Shown: one piece after another, positions 54,043 through 64,000 of the stretch | How the letters are laid out: every line of letters begins with the position of its first letter | How positions within the stretch are numbered: position 1 is the first letter of the stretch | NCBI GenBank assembly: GCA_014534425.1 | Contig: JACVRN010000002.1 | Span: 38,550 to 102,549, forward strand | DNA from: Pyrinomonadaceae bacterium | Lineage (GTDB): Bacteria; Acidobacteriota; Blastocatellia; Pyrinomonadales; Pyrinomonadaceae | DNA length: 64,000 bases | Direction of reading: 5' to 3' | Translations under genes and position numbers: made by a program | The notes under the pieces: model-generated | Told to the model about the DNA's origin: nothing | What the model saw: only the letters and a program-made list of their open reading frames with translations | The model's database searches: none

Positions 54043-54802
54043 AACGGAAAAGTATGTAAGCGAGAACAAAGATGATAGGCAGTAAGATGGAAGCTGATAT
54101 ACGATACCAGGGCGTGCAGGTGATGCGTTTAATTGCTTTCGCAAAGTTGACAATGAGATAGATGGTGCAGACATAAATGAGGATGATGAGAATCAATCCT
54201 CTAAGCGTCCCTCCAGATTTCATAACGCTCCGCAGGAAAGCGAATATTGGTATCCACGGGACGAAAATATAGAGGACGGAAAAAAGTATCTGCCGCAGTG
54301 TCAGCTTTCTTCTTTTCTGTAGCTGCCAGATAAGCGCAAGTTTCCTTAAAAGCGGTCGCGTCCTCCTAGAATATTTCCCGGATGCTCGCCTGTGAGTCCT
54401 CAAACACCTACGCACGCCCAGGAAGAAAGCGAAGATGTGATAAATAATCGCCGTCAAAAATGCTCCTATTAAAACCCACATCGCCCACGTCACGATACTG
54501 AGGACTGCCGTTTTGTCCATGAACAGACTTGCGCTTCCCATGACGATGAAGGTCAGGACAATTACTATGACCACGAGTCGTATTACTTTGTCATATTCTT
54601 CCTTAAACTTGGCGCTATATCGAAATGGAGGGTCGTTGGGCTGGTTGAGCAGGAAGTCGAACCACTCCTTAGCCGCCAGCGACATGAAGGCTGTTGAAGA
54701 GTTAACGACCGCATAGACACGCTTTGACCAGCCATCGCTTGCTGATTGCTCTGGCTGGTTCGGAGTTTCGGGTGCGGCCTCTTCAGGCGGTGATGCTGCC
54801 AT
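54041..54802 (-). CDS. multi-pass membrane protein of unknown function
   Basis: A 253-residue protein with a Pro/Glu-rich N-terminus and five or six hydrophobic segments: VVIVIVLTFIVMGSASLFM, VTWAMWVLIGAFLTAIIYHI, ILFSVLYIFVPWIPIFAFL, LILIILIYVCTIYLIVNF and ASILLPIIFVLAYILF. Basic loops between them suggest the inside-positive rule. No family recognised. It lies on the minus strand between dnaN and recF, 22 bases after an exported protein gene, and may form a unit with it. Confidence 0.7.
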   Translation of the reverse strand: MAASPPEEAAPETPNQPEQSASDGWSKRVYAVVNSSTAFMSLAAKEWFDFLLNQPNDPPFRYSAKFKEEYDKVIRLVVIVIVLTFIVMGSASLFMDKTAVLSIVTWAMWVLIGAFLTAIIYHIFAFFLGVRRCLRTHRRASGKYSRRTRPLLRKLALIWQLQKRRKLTLRQILFSVLYIFVPWIPIFAFLRSVMKSGGTLRGLILIILIYVCTIYLIVNFAKAIKRITCTPWYRISASILLPIIFVLAYILFR

Positions 54803-54824
54803 GTCTGAGAATACCTAAATAGGT

Positions 54825-56069
54825 TTATAGGCGCGCCAGGCGGTCGGCTGCCTGCATGCGGTTATTATTATTCAAGTCGGCTGCGCCGCCCGGAAACAGA
54901 TTCGGAATCAGATCATAGATTATGCTGTACCTTTGATTGTAACCATAGGCAGCTAAAACCGGGCCAATCAAGAGCAGGCAGGAGAAGGTGCGCGCTCTGC
55001 TGGCTTCCGGAAGAAACTCTCTCAAGACTCCGCGAACTGAGAACCAAAGCCCCAATCCGGCGGGAGCCATCGCGTGATTAGTCAAAGCTTCGCCGGTTTT
55101 ATCTTTATCACTTGATGAACTCTGGTACAGTTTGTTTCCGCTCGTAATCCACTTGGCTGTGGCTTCCAGCAACGTTCGTAGAATTTGCGTAGGTTTTTCA
55201 TTCTCCGATGAAAGCCTAATCTCCTTGCACTGGGGCGCAGGTTTTTTAGCCACGTAGTTCTGCAACGTTTCCGGCGGAGTATAAGCGTCTAACTTTTGAA
55301 GGTCGGTAACTGCTGACTGAATAAGACCAAGTGCGTCGTCCTGTTGCTTACCTGTACTCGACTTTGACAGGTCTACGGCGATTAACAGGCTGACTGCCGC
55401 TTTGATTTTCGTCTTAATGCCGGTGACTTTATTTGTTAGATCATTATCAAGGTCGGTCAGAACGCGCGAGCTTTCCTCCAGGCTTTTGACCGGTTGATTC
55501 AGTTCACGAATCTCACGAAAGATTTTACGCAGAAGCTCCACAGCCCTGGGCGGAAGCGTCACGGAGCCTTTCTGTTGTTCCAACTCCGTGAGCGAGTCAT
55601 TCAATCTTTCAGAGCTAAATGAAATCAATAGTAGGCTGCCACCTGGAAAAGCGAATCCTCCGTCGGCCATGCTCTTAATGCTCGAAGCGCTGGCCTGGCC
55701 CACATCTACGGCGCTCTTTAGATTCTCAGCCCGCAATTGTGGAACCATCCTCTCAAATTCTCTCACATCATCGCTGAGTTCTTTGTAACGATCCCTGACC
55801 TCTTTGGCTAGACAGCTAATCAGCGCGTAATAGTTGCGTAGAATATTCCTCTGAATCGTGTCCACTAAAGAGATGTACTGTGATAGAGAGTCAGCCGGTG
55901 AAGGCAACACGTCCAGCACTTCATCCGCCATCAGGACTGCGGGTGCTGCTTGCGTCGGTTGAGCGAGCGCCATGCTGATACCGCCGAGCAGCGCCGTTGA
56001 GATGAATTGCCTTCGTTTGTGATTAGCACTATTTGACTGCTCGCTCTTTTTGTCTGGGGATAAGGACAT
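54825..56069 (-). CDS. exported protein with twin-arginine signal, unknown function
   Basis: A 414-residue protein with a twin-arginine signal (HKRRQFISTALLGGISMALA, about residues 18-37), so it is likely folded before export. The mature part is mainly helical with long charged stretches (ISCLAKEVRDRYKELSDDVR, VELLRKIFREIRELNQPVKS) suggesting coiled coil. A hydrophobic piece near the C-terminus (FSCLLLIGPVLAAYGYN) may anchor it. I do not recognise the family. It is the first gene of a two-gene insert between dnaN and recF. Confidence 0.7.
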   Translation of the reverse strand: MSLSPDKKSEQSNSANHKRRQFISTALLGGISMALAQPTQAAPAVLMADEVLDVLPSPADSLSQYISLVDTIQRNILRNYYALISCLAKEVRDRYKELSDDVREFERMVPQLRAENLKSAVDVGQASASSIKSMADGGFAFPGGSLLLISFSSERLNDSLTELEQQKGSVTLPPRAVELLRKIFREIRELNQPVKSLEESSRVLTDLDNDLTNKVTGIKTKIKAAVSLLIAVDLSKSSTGKQQDDALGLIQSAVTDLQKLDAYTPPETLQNYVAKKPAPQCKEIRLSSENEKPTQILRTLLEATAKWITSGNKLYQSSSSDKDKTGEALTNHAMAPAGLGLWFSVRGVLREFLPEASRARTFSCLLLIGPVLAAYGYNQRYSIIYDLIPNLFPGGAADLNNNNRMQAADRLARL

Positions 56070-56371
56070 AATACACCTCCGCTAAATCAGGTATGAGTAC
56101 GAGGCGATTTGTACGTTTAATTAGCAAAGCATGTGACCATTTTGGTCGTTTGCCTGTGCTAAGTGAACATAAGTAGCTGGCTAGAAAAGAACGTTGCTGA
56201 AGAATAAGGAATCATTCAGGCTTACTGATAGAGCTTTAATTACACCATTTGTTAGCAAATGTAAAGATTTATCCTGTCGCCTTTAAAGAGGCTGTTTTTT
56301 CTTTCTCAAAGCGGGCCTTTTTTATCTTTAAATGAGGGGCATAAAAGCCGGTCGTGTGTTAAAATTACGGC
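56070..56371. other. gap between the insert and recF
   Basis: About 300 bases upstream of both divergent genes. A short palindrome CATTTG-TTAG-CAAATG lies near 56248-56263. Some AT-rich stretches near 56280-56340 could hold promoters, but no box pair is convincing. Confidence 0.45.
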
Positions 56372-57523
56372 ATGCTGCTCGAATGGATTGAAGTTCATAA
56401 TTTCAGAAACCTGAGCGGCAGAGTCTCATGGGGCAATGGCCTCAACATCATCTACGGCGACAACGGGCAGGGAAAGACAAATTGGCTCGAAGCCATCTAC
56501 ACGCTCGCCACTACAAAATCCTTCCGCACACAGAAACTGCAAGAAGCCGTTCGCTTTGGTGAAGACCTTGGTGTAATTCGTGGCCGCGTTGCGCGCTCGG
56601 AAGAAGTCCATCGTGACTTGCAGGTAACTCTTCAGGGAAACACCAAAACAATCTCTATCAACGGAAAGCGCGAAGCCGTTGCCAGATACCTCAGACAACT
56701 TAACACGGTTGCTTTCACGGCAGACGAGCTTGAGGTCGTGCGCGGTGGGCCGGACGCGCGTAGAAAGTTTCTGGATAGAGGCGTGGTCTCGCTTCATCAT
56801 GCTTACGTACAGACGCTCGCGGATTACAACCGTGTCATCAAGCAGAAGAATCGCTTGCTGCAAGACGCTGCGGATTCCGAAATGAGCCTCGATGAAGTAG
56901 AGCGCATCATCTCTCCCTGGAACGAACAACTCATCGGCCTGAGCGCCGAAATTCATCGCGGGCGCACCGATTACGTTGAGCGTCTGAAAGACGTTTTAGA
57001 GCGCCGACTTTTCGAGCGCGAAGATATAACTATCCGGTACGTTTCCTCGCTCGAAGGCAAGGGGGATTTGGGCGACTACGAAGCCCTCGTGGCGGAGCGT
57101 CTGAAGCTTCGTCTGCAAGCCGAACTCTCCGCCGGATACAGCCTCATAGGCCCTCATAGAGACGACCTAGAAATACTGTTTGACGGACGAGACATACGCG
57201 CCTTTGGTAGCTCCGGCCAGCAGCGTAGTGCGTTGATAATACTTGACTTAGCGGCGATTTCCGTGTATTATTCCTGGCACAACGAGTATCCACTTTTCCT
57301 CATAGATGACGTGGATGCGGAGCTTGATCGAAAGCGTATTCGTTACTTGCTGGAATACCTGGAGGGGCGCACTCAAACCTTCATCACGACCTCTAAAGAG
57401 AGCCTTGTGGAAGAGTTCATGGGGCGGTCGAATGTGTTCCGCGTGAGCGATGGAATGAGTGAGGAAATAGGGCCGGAAATGGACTTAATTCAATCAGCCG
57501 CGAAAGGCGCTGAAAGCATCTAA
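56372..57523 (+). CDS. recF: DNA replication and repair protein RecF
   Basis: ABC-type ATPase for gap repair, 383 residues, normal length. Start MLLEWIEVHNFRNLSGRVSW, Walker A IYGDNGQGKTNWLEAIY, the signature FGSSGQQRSALIILDLAA and Walker B FLIDDVDAELDRKRIRYL. It lies 48 bases before gyrB's open frame and belongs to the conserved dnaA-dnaN-recF-gyrB set. Confidence 0.97.
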   Translation: MLLEWIEVHNFRNLSGRVSWGNGLNIIYGDNGQGKTNWLEAIYTLATTKSFRTQKLQEAVRFGEDLGVIRGRVARSEEVHRDLQVTLQGNTKTISINGKREAVARYLRQLNTVAFTADELEVVRGGPDARRKFLDRGVVSLHHAYVQTLADYNRVIKQKNRLLQDAADSEMSLDEVERIISPWNEQLIGLSAEIHRGRTDYVERLKDVLERRLFEREDITIRYVSSLEGKGDLGDYEALVAERLKLRLQAELSAGYSLIGPHRDDLEILFDGRDIRAFGSSGQQRSALIILDLAAISVYYSWHNEYPLFLIDDVDAELDRKRIRYLLEYLEGRTQTFITTSKESLVEEFMGRSNVFRVSDGMSEEIGPEMDLIQSAAKGAESI

Positions 57524-57528
57524 CATGA

Positions 57529-60057
<2,529 letters not shown>

Positions 60058-60161
60058 TTGCGGGTTCAAAGAGGACACGCGGGCGATGTCAAATGCGTGA
60101 CTATTTGACACATCGTAACACTTTTGTTAAAGTGTAGTTCCTTTTCCTCCTGTGGATCTTG

Positions 60162-60198
60162 CCGATGCAAGCATCTCGCGCTTGCATCGGTAATTTTT
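60162..60198 (+). terminator. terminator after gyrB
   Basis: An 11-bp perfect stem pairs CCGATGCAAGC (60162-60172) with 60180-60190, loop 7 bases, followed by TAATTTTTT. About 100 bases past the gyrB stop. An extra inverted repeat with ATTTGAC words lies upstream at 60086-60110. Confidence 0.9.
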
Positions 60199-60207
60199 TG
60201 CTCAAAA

Positions 60208-60531
60208 TCAGTGGTTTTGCGAAGAGGCTGAATAATCGAATGCCTCTATGTGATTACCTCCGGCTGCTTGAAGCAGGCGTATGAGGCGCTTGACCTCGTT
60301 TTCAGGGGTGCGCGCCACCAGGAGCGACTCACCTTTCTTCAGCGCTTGTTTGTAAAGGCGAGCGGAAATGCTTGGCACATCCTGAATCACAGCGTCTAGG
60401 CCAAAATTCTCGTCCCGTTTCGGGGTAATGACCGAAAAGAGGCAGGATTCGAAGCCGCCGGAAATCACGGAATCGAGGACGCGGGCTGCTACCTGCGGAC
60501 TATCGAAGGCTGAAATAATAGTCTTAGCCAT
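60208..60531 (-). CDS. small protein with stress-protein (GsiB/YflT-like) flavour
   Basis: A 107-residue soluble protein: AKTIISAFDSPQVAARVLDS, then VISGGFESCLFSVITPK, and a C-terminal SLLVARTPENEVKRLIRLLQAAG. The pattern of an alpha/beta ferredoxin-like fold with 'ARTPENEVKR..LL..AGG' resembles small general-stress-related proteins (YflT type), which is only a guess. It is the last of three minus-strand genes. Confidence 0.6.
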   Translation of the reverse strand: MAKTIISAFDSPQVAARVLDSVISGGFESCLFSVITPKRDENFGLDAVIQDVPSISARLYKQALKKGESLLVARTPENEVKRLIRLLQAAGGNHIEAFDYSASSQNH

Positions 60532-60585
60532 AAACCCAATCCCCCTTCCTCTTCAAAGGCTTGCGTAAAATCTGTAGCCCTAGCT

Positions 60586-60807
60586 TCAGGATTTGTCGCC
60601 GCTTGAGCCTCCGGTGTCTATGTCGTCCAGATTAAGGCGGTCGCCTTCGGCAACGCCGTGCTGGTTGTAGTAGCCGCCGGGCGCGAACTGGCCCGATTCG
60701 CCAACGTCCAGCGTTCGGCTGTCGTTCGCAGGATTAACTTCTTCGGCTCCGTCCGGCATATCCGAAAGCTTAGGCTTTGGAGTCGCTTCATTCTTATTGT
60801 CTGCCAT
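60586..60807 (-). CDS. small acidic protein of unknown function
   Basis: A 73-residue, acidic, probably disordered protein (ADNKNEATPKPKLSDMPDGA, LDVGESGQFAPGGYYNQHGV). No signal or membrane segment. A clear AAGGAGAT ribosome site precedes the ATG. It lies 30 bases after the MEMO-AMMECR1 gene stop on the same strand, so co-transcription is likely. Confidence 0.6.
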   Translation of the reverse strand: MADNKNEATPKPKLSDMPDGAEEVNPANDSRTLDVGESGQFAPGGYYNQHGVAEGDRLNLDDIDTGGSSGDKS

Positions 60808-60837
60808 AACCTTTATCTCCTTCGATATTGAAGAGTC

Positions 60838-62235
60838 TCAATCGCTCTGATTCATTTCACTAAAGCGCTCTACGCGAAAGCGCGAGAGCTTCAGGGGCGT
60901 GCCGGGCCGTATGCCAGCTTTGCGCGCGGCTATCTCAACCTGCTGGCTGGCCGTCTCCACGCCTTGAATGTCGGGCAACAACAGGCCGCGCCTAGTGCCC
61001 GCCGTGTCTTCCACAATCACGCCGTAAATTTTGGGGTCAAGGTCATCAAAGGTCGCAGGCTCCGGTTCGTAAAGTACATCAACGGAGTAACGTAAGTGTG
61101 ACAATTCGTCTGCCGAAACGGGAGGAAAGCGCGGGTCGCGCGTGGCTGCGCTGATGGCGTTGGCGATTATCTCTTCGGCCAATGATTCCTGCGTAGGCTC
61201 TATGGTGCCTATGCATCCGCGCAGGTCGCCTTCATCGGTTTTGATGGAGACGAAACAGGCTGCGCGCTCCGGCAATAAATCTGCGGGAGCTTTCAGGATT
61301 TCGCCCGCGCTCACGAAAGCTTCAATCGTGCGACGCGCGAGCGCGGGCAACTCCTCTTTGTTTGCCGGAAGATTGTCTTTATCATCCGGCTCTGTCTCTT
61401 CTTCCGCCTGCACACTCTTCTTCTCACTCGTTTGTTTGCGCGAAACCTGCGCCACCATGTAGCCCACGCCGAAGGGCGCTTCGTAGTTGAGAACTTCACA
61501 ATCCTGTTCCGCCTCTGCCGCCGCGCCGAAGGCTATGAGCATGGAGCGATAGCCGCACTCGCCCGCAAGCTTTCTGAGATTCTGGTTTATGTCGATGATG
61601 CGTGAAGGCGCGCACGCGCGAAGGCTTGCGACCACTTCTTCGTCGAAGAGATGCGCGTCCGGGTTAAAGCCTGCCGGAGCGCCGGGCTTTAAGCGATGTG
61701 AAAGGTCGCCGCTTGCTACAAGCGCGACGGGCCGCGCCGTCTCTTCAATCGCGCGCGTGATACAGGAGCCGAAGCGCACGTGGTCTTCGTTTGAGAGAAA
61801 GGTGTAGCCGAGCGCGACGAGCTTGCCCTGCCAGCCGTTTCTCAAGAGAAAGTAGAGCGGCACGCTCGTTCCGTGATCCAGGTCATAGTCGCGCACGCCC
61901 ACGATTTTATAATCATAGGCACGCGCAGAGCGCGAGATGGCTTCCAGGAGTTCTTTATCAAGCGGGGCTTCGACGCGAGTTTCGGGCGCGCGAAAGTTTC
62001 CGAAGTCGCCGTAGAGTTGCGCGTCTTCATAGGCTACGAAGGCGTATGGCTCCAGGGGAGCGTGCGGCGAGATGAGGACGACCGTTTCAGCGCCGCTCTC
62101 AATCAAGCGTTGCGTGAACTCGCGCATGGCTTCAATGGAGCCGCGCACTTCACGCGCCGCCTCGCGCCCGACCTCTGGAACCATTATGGGCGGGTGCGGG
62201 GCTATGCCTGTAAAAACCAGATGGCTCGCGCTCAT
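60838..62235 (-). CDS. amrBA: AmmeMemoRadiSam system fused protein B-A (MEMO1-like plus AMMECR1-like)
   Basis: About 465 residues. The N-terminal half is MEMO1/LigB-like: VFTGIAPHPPIMVPEVG, TVVLISPHAPLEPYAFVAYE, VGVRDYDLDHGTSVPLYFLL and LVASGDLSHRL keep the histidine and aspartate residues of the class III dioxygenase fold. After an acidic linker (EKKSVQAEEETEPDDKDNL) the C-terminal half is AMMECR1-like (ERAACFVSIKTDEGDLRGCI, SAATRDPRFPPVSADEL, GVIVEDTAGTRRGLLLPD). The RadiSam partner is 57 kb away at 3190. The start ATG 62235 is used since the upstream 82 residues have no family match. Confidence 0.9.
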   Translation of the reverse strand: MSASHLVFTGIAPHPPIMVPEVGREAAREVRGSIEAMREFTQRLIESGAETVVLISPHAPLEPYAFVAYEDAQLYGDFGNFRAPETRVEAPLDKELLEAISRSARAYDYKIVGVRDYDLDHGTSVPLYFLLRNGWQGKLVALGYTFLSNEDHVRFGSCITRAIEETARPVALVASGDLSHRLKPGAPAGFNPDAHLFDEEVVASLRACAPSRIIDINQNLRKLAGECGYRSMLIAFGAAAEAEQDCEVLNYEAPFGVGYMVAQVSRKQTSEKKSVQAEEETEPDDKDNLPANKEELPALARRTIEAFVSAGEILKAPADLLPERAACFVSIKTDEGDLRGCIGTIEPTQESLAEEIIANAISAATRDPRFPPVSADELSHLRYSVDVLYEPEPATFDDLDPKIYGVIVEDTAGTRRGLLLPDIQGVETASQQVEIAARKAGIRPGTPLKLSRFRVERFSEMNQSD

Positions 62236-62530
62236 CTTAAAAGAGAACCTCTCGAAGGACTTTTGCCCTTGCCTTGTAAACTCTCTCTGAAAGCTCCGCG
62301 TCGCGGGGTGAAGGCGCGAATGAAAGAAAAAGATATTTTGAGCAGAAGCGCAAACCCACATTCGAAAAAGCCGAGGGCGCTCGCTCTCTAAACAAAAAGC
62401 CTTTGTAGGGAACGAGCGCATTTTACCACACGGCGCGCTCCGTTCTGCAAGCCTCGAATTGCGCTCTGCGGGCTTTGCCATTTATGATGTCGGGCGCGCA
62501 AGGGTTCTTTAGAGCAGAGAGGCTTTTTGG

Positions 62531-63751
62531 ATGGCGAAAGAGAAGCTCGATGTTTTGGTGATAGGCGCGGGGCCTGCCGGTTCATTCGCGGCGGAGCGGC
62601 TGGCGAATGAGGGCGTGCGCGTGGCGCTCTTTGACGGGCGGCCAGAGGGCGAGCCTAAGGCTTGCGGCGGCGGTGTGACTTCTAAAGCGCTCAAGTCCTG
62701 GCCGCACCTTTTGGAAGCAACCGGGCGCATGATTGAAGAGCTTGAGCTTTATTCGCCCGGCGGCAAACGTCTTCACCTTAAACTCGAAGAACCCTTCGCC
62801 ATCTATTCGCGCACGGCGTTTGATTCTTACCTGCGCGAGCGCGCAAGACTGGCGGGCGCGCACATCTTTAATGAGCGCGTTACTTTTCGACCGCGCGCAA
62901 ATGAGCATGAAGAGTGGACTGTGCGGGCCAGAGGCGGCAGAGAGTGGAGCGCTCCGCAGATTGTCGCAGCCGACGGCGCGAACAGTCCCATAGCGAAGAA
63001 GCTCGCAGGCCAGCTTCCACCAGCAGAGATGGAAGTCGCCTTCGGCTACCGCACGCCTTTGCCTAAAGCCGACAGAAGCGCGCCGACGGTCGTGGCCTTT
63101 CTTCCAGGATGGGCCGGTTATGCCTGGGCCTTCCCGCGCATAGACCACATCTCCTTCGGCATAGCGACTTCGCAGGACGCCTTCGATCATCAATCACTGG
63201 ACAATCTCCTGTGGAACTTCATGCGCGGTTACTATCGCATGCGCGAAGACCCAACGGCGCGGCTCTGGTCTTCAAGAAAGAGAGACGCGCGGCTTGATTC
63301 TCAGATTGAAGCGGAACTGCGACGCGTAGCCGAGCGTTATGCCGCGCGCATCCCCGGCCTAGCCCCGAAAACCTGGGACACAAGACGCGCGGCTGGCCCA
63401 GGCTGGGCCTTGATAGGCGACGCGGCAGGCTTCGCAGACCCCGTCACGGGCGAAGGCATCTACTACGCGCTGCGCTCCGCAGAGATTTTCAGCGCGGCTT
63501 ACCTGGAAGGCAAAGCCTTGGATTATGAGAATCGCTGGCGCGCGGACTTCGGCCACGAGCTAAGGAGAGCATCCGAGATGCGCCGCCGCTTCTACGGCAA
63601 CTTCTGGGGCGCGCCCTTCACGGAAAGAATGATAGAGTTCGCGCGCACGCATCGCGGCATACGCAAGACCCTGGGCGAACTCATAGCAGGCAACCAGGGC
63701 TACACAGACCTCAAACGCAAACTCGCCCTACGCGCCCTGCGTCCCCTCTAA
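62531..63751 (+). CDS. FAD-dependent geranylgeranyl-reductase-like oxidoreductase
   Basis: Flavoprotein of 406 residues. FAD motif VLVIGAGPAGSFAAERLANE, then ACGGGVTSKALKSWPHLLE, and a late FAD motif GWALIGDAAGFADPVTGEGI. It belongs to the family that reduces double bonds in isoprenoid or polyketide chains, and is distantly related to the gene at 30769. The substrate is unknown. Divergent from the MEMO-AMMECR1 gene. Confidence 0.87.
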   Translation: MAKEKLDVLVIGAGPAGSFAAERLANEGVRVALFDGRPEGEPKACGGGVTSKALKSWPHLLEATGRMIEELELYSPGGKRLHLKLEEPFAIYSRTAFDSYLRERARLAGAHIFNERVTFRPRANEHEEWTVRARGGREWSAPQIVAADGANSPIAKKLAGQLPPAEMEVAFGYRTPLPKADRSAPTVVAFLPGWAGYAWAFPRIDHISFGIATSQDAFDHQSLDNLLWNFMRGYYRMREDPTARLWSSRKRDARLDSQIEAELRRVAERYAARIPGLAPKTWDTRRAAGPGWALIGDAAGFADPVTGEGIYYALRSAEIFSAAYLEGKALDYENRWRADFGHELRRASEMRRRFYGNFWGAPFTERMIEFARTHRGIRKTLGELIAGNQGYTDLKRKLALRALRPL

Positions 63752-63786
63752 CACCTGTCTGATAGCGAGAGACTGTCAGAATTATC

Positions 63787-63815
63787 TTGACATCCGAGTG
63801 AGAGCGGCATATCTT
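63787..63815 (+). promoter_or_regulatory. sigma-70-like promoter before the last gene
   Basis: TTGACA (63787-63792), a 17-base spacer, TATCTT (63810-63815). It lies about 150 bases before the partial gene at 63968. Confidence 0.65.
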
Positions 63816-63967
63816 GCCCGCGCTTTTCATTCGTTTCCTGCCGACGAGAATCCGCATCGCTCGCCGGTATCCTTCTAAACCTTTTAGAGATGGGTGCGCG
63901 CCTCTAGTTCCAGCCTCATCGGAGCTTCCCAACTGGCAAGGGCGCATCGACACAAGGAGAAACAACA

Positions 63968-64000
63968 ATGCCGGATAATAAAGTGACTGCGTCTCTATCC
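63968..64000 (+). CDS. start of a gene cut by the window edge
   Basis: ATG 63968 follows a clear AAGGAG site. Only 11 codons are visible (MPDNKVTASLS), so no function can be assigned. Confidence 0.6.
   Translation, partial: MPDNKVTASLS

Overview
The window looks like a chromosomal origin region of an Acidobacteriota member, most likely class Blastocatellia. This is inferred from a large Oar-type TonB-dependent receptor with an N-terminal carboxypeptidase-like domain, many secreted proteins of unknown function, a split ATP synthase operon, and the general gene style. Species cannot be named from sequence alone. No rRNA, tRNA or CRISPR array was seen.

Positions 1-20.8 kb are ordinary chromosome. 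They hold an ECF sigma/anti-sigma pair (the sigma gene is cut by the window edge), a secreted truncated haemoglobin, a metallo-hydrolase, the AmmeMemoRadiSam radical SAM enzyme, a NagZ-like glycosidase, epoxyqueuosine reductase, a sugar-nucleotide epimerase-like protein, a tandem AP2-domain protein, moaA, a Uma2 nuclease-like protein, and thiC behind a TPP riboswitch with its own terminator. Several secreted proteins follow. A cluster at 15-17.5 kb combines a HAS-barrel-like protein, a zinc-ribbon membrane protein and a NurA nuclease.

Positions 20.9-24.1 kb form a more AT-rich islet. It ends in what I read as a small integron cassette cluster without an integrase: two attC-like sites and a half site surround a VOC-protein cassette and a hicBA cassette whose hicA carries an amber stop. 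Then come oligopeptidase B, a 1313-residue TonB receptor, an operon of ketosynthase, methyltransferase and FAD oxidoreductase, an SPFH/zinc-ribbon protein, VanZ, and the ATP synthase genes b', b, delta, alpha and gamma. Next is selD, which reads through an in-frame UGA at the active-site position and so probably encodes selenocysteine.

Positions 42-60 kb are the replication origin neighbourhood. On the minus strand lie rpmH-rnpA-yidD-yidC-jag-mnmE-mnmG-parA-parB, and on the plus strand dnaA-dnaN-recF-gyrB. DnaA boxes lie on both sides of dnaA. The dnaA-dnaN gap has a textbook unwinding module: paired boxes, a GC-rich step, CTA trios and an AT run. Two unknown minus-strand genes, one with a twin-arginine signal, interrupt dnaN-recF. 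The right end holds small stress-like proteins, a MEMO-AMMECR1 fusion (partner of the radical SAM enzyme at 3.2 kb) and a second FAD oxidoreductase.

A striking background feature is a set of intergenic hairpins built from 7- to 9-base words, often touching stop or start codons, including one inside the ATP synthase operon.
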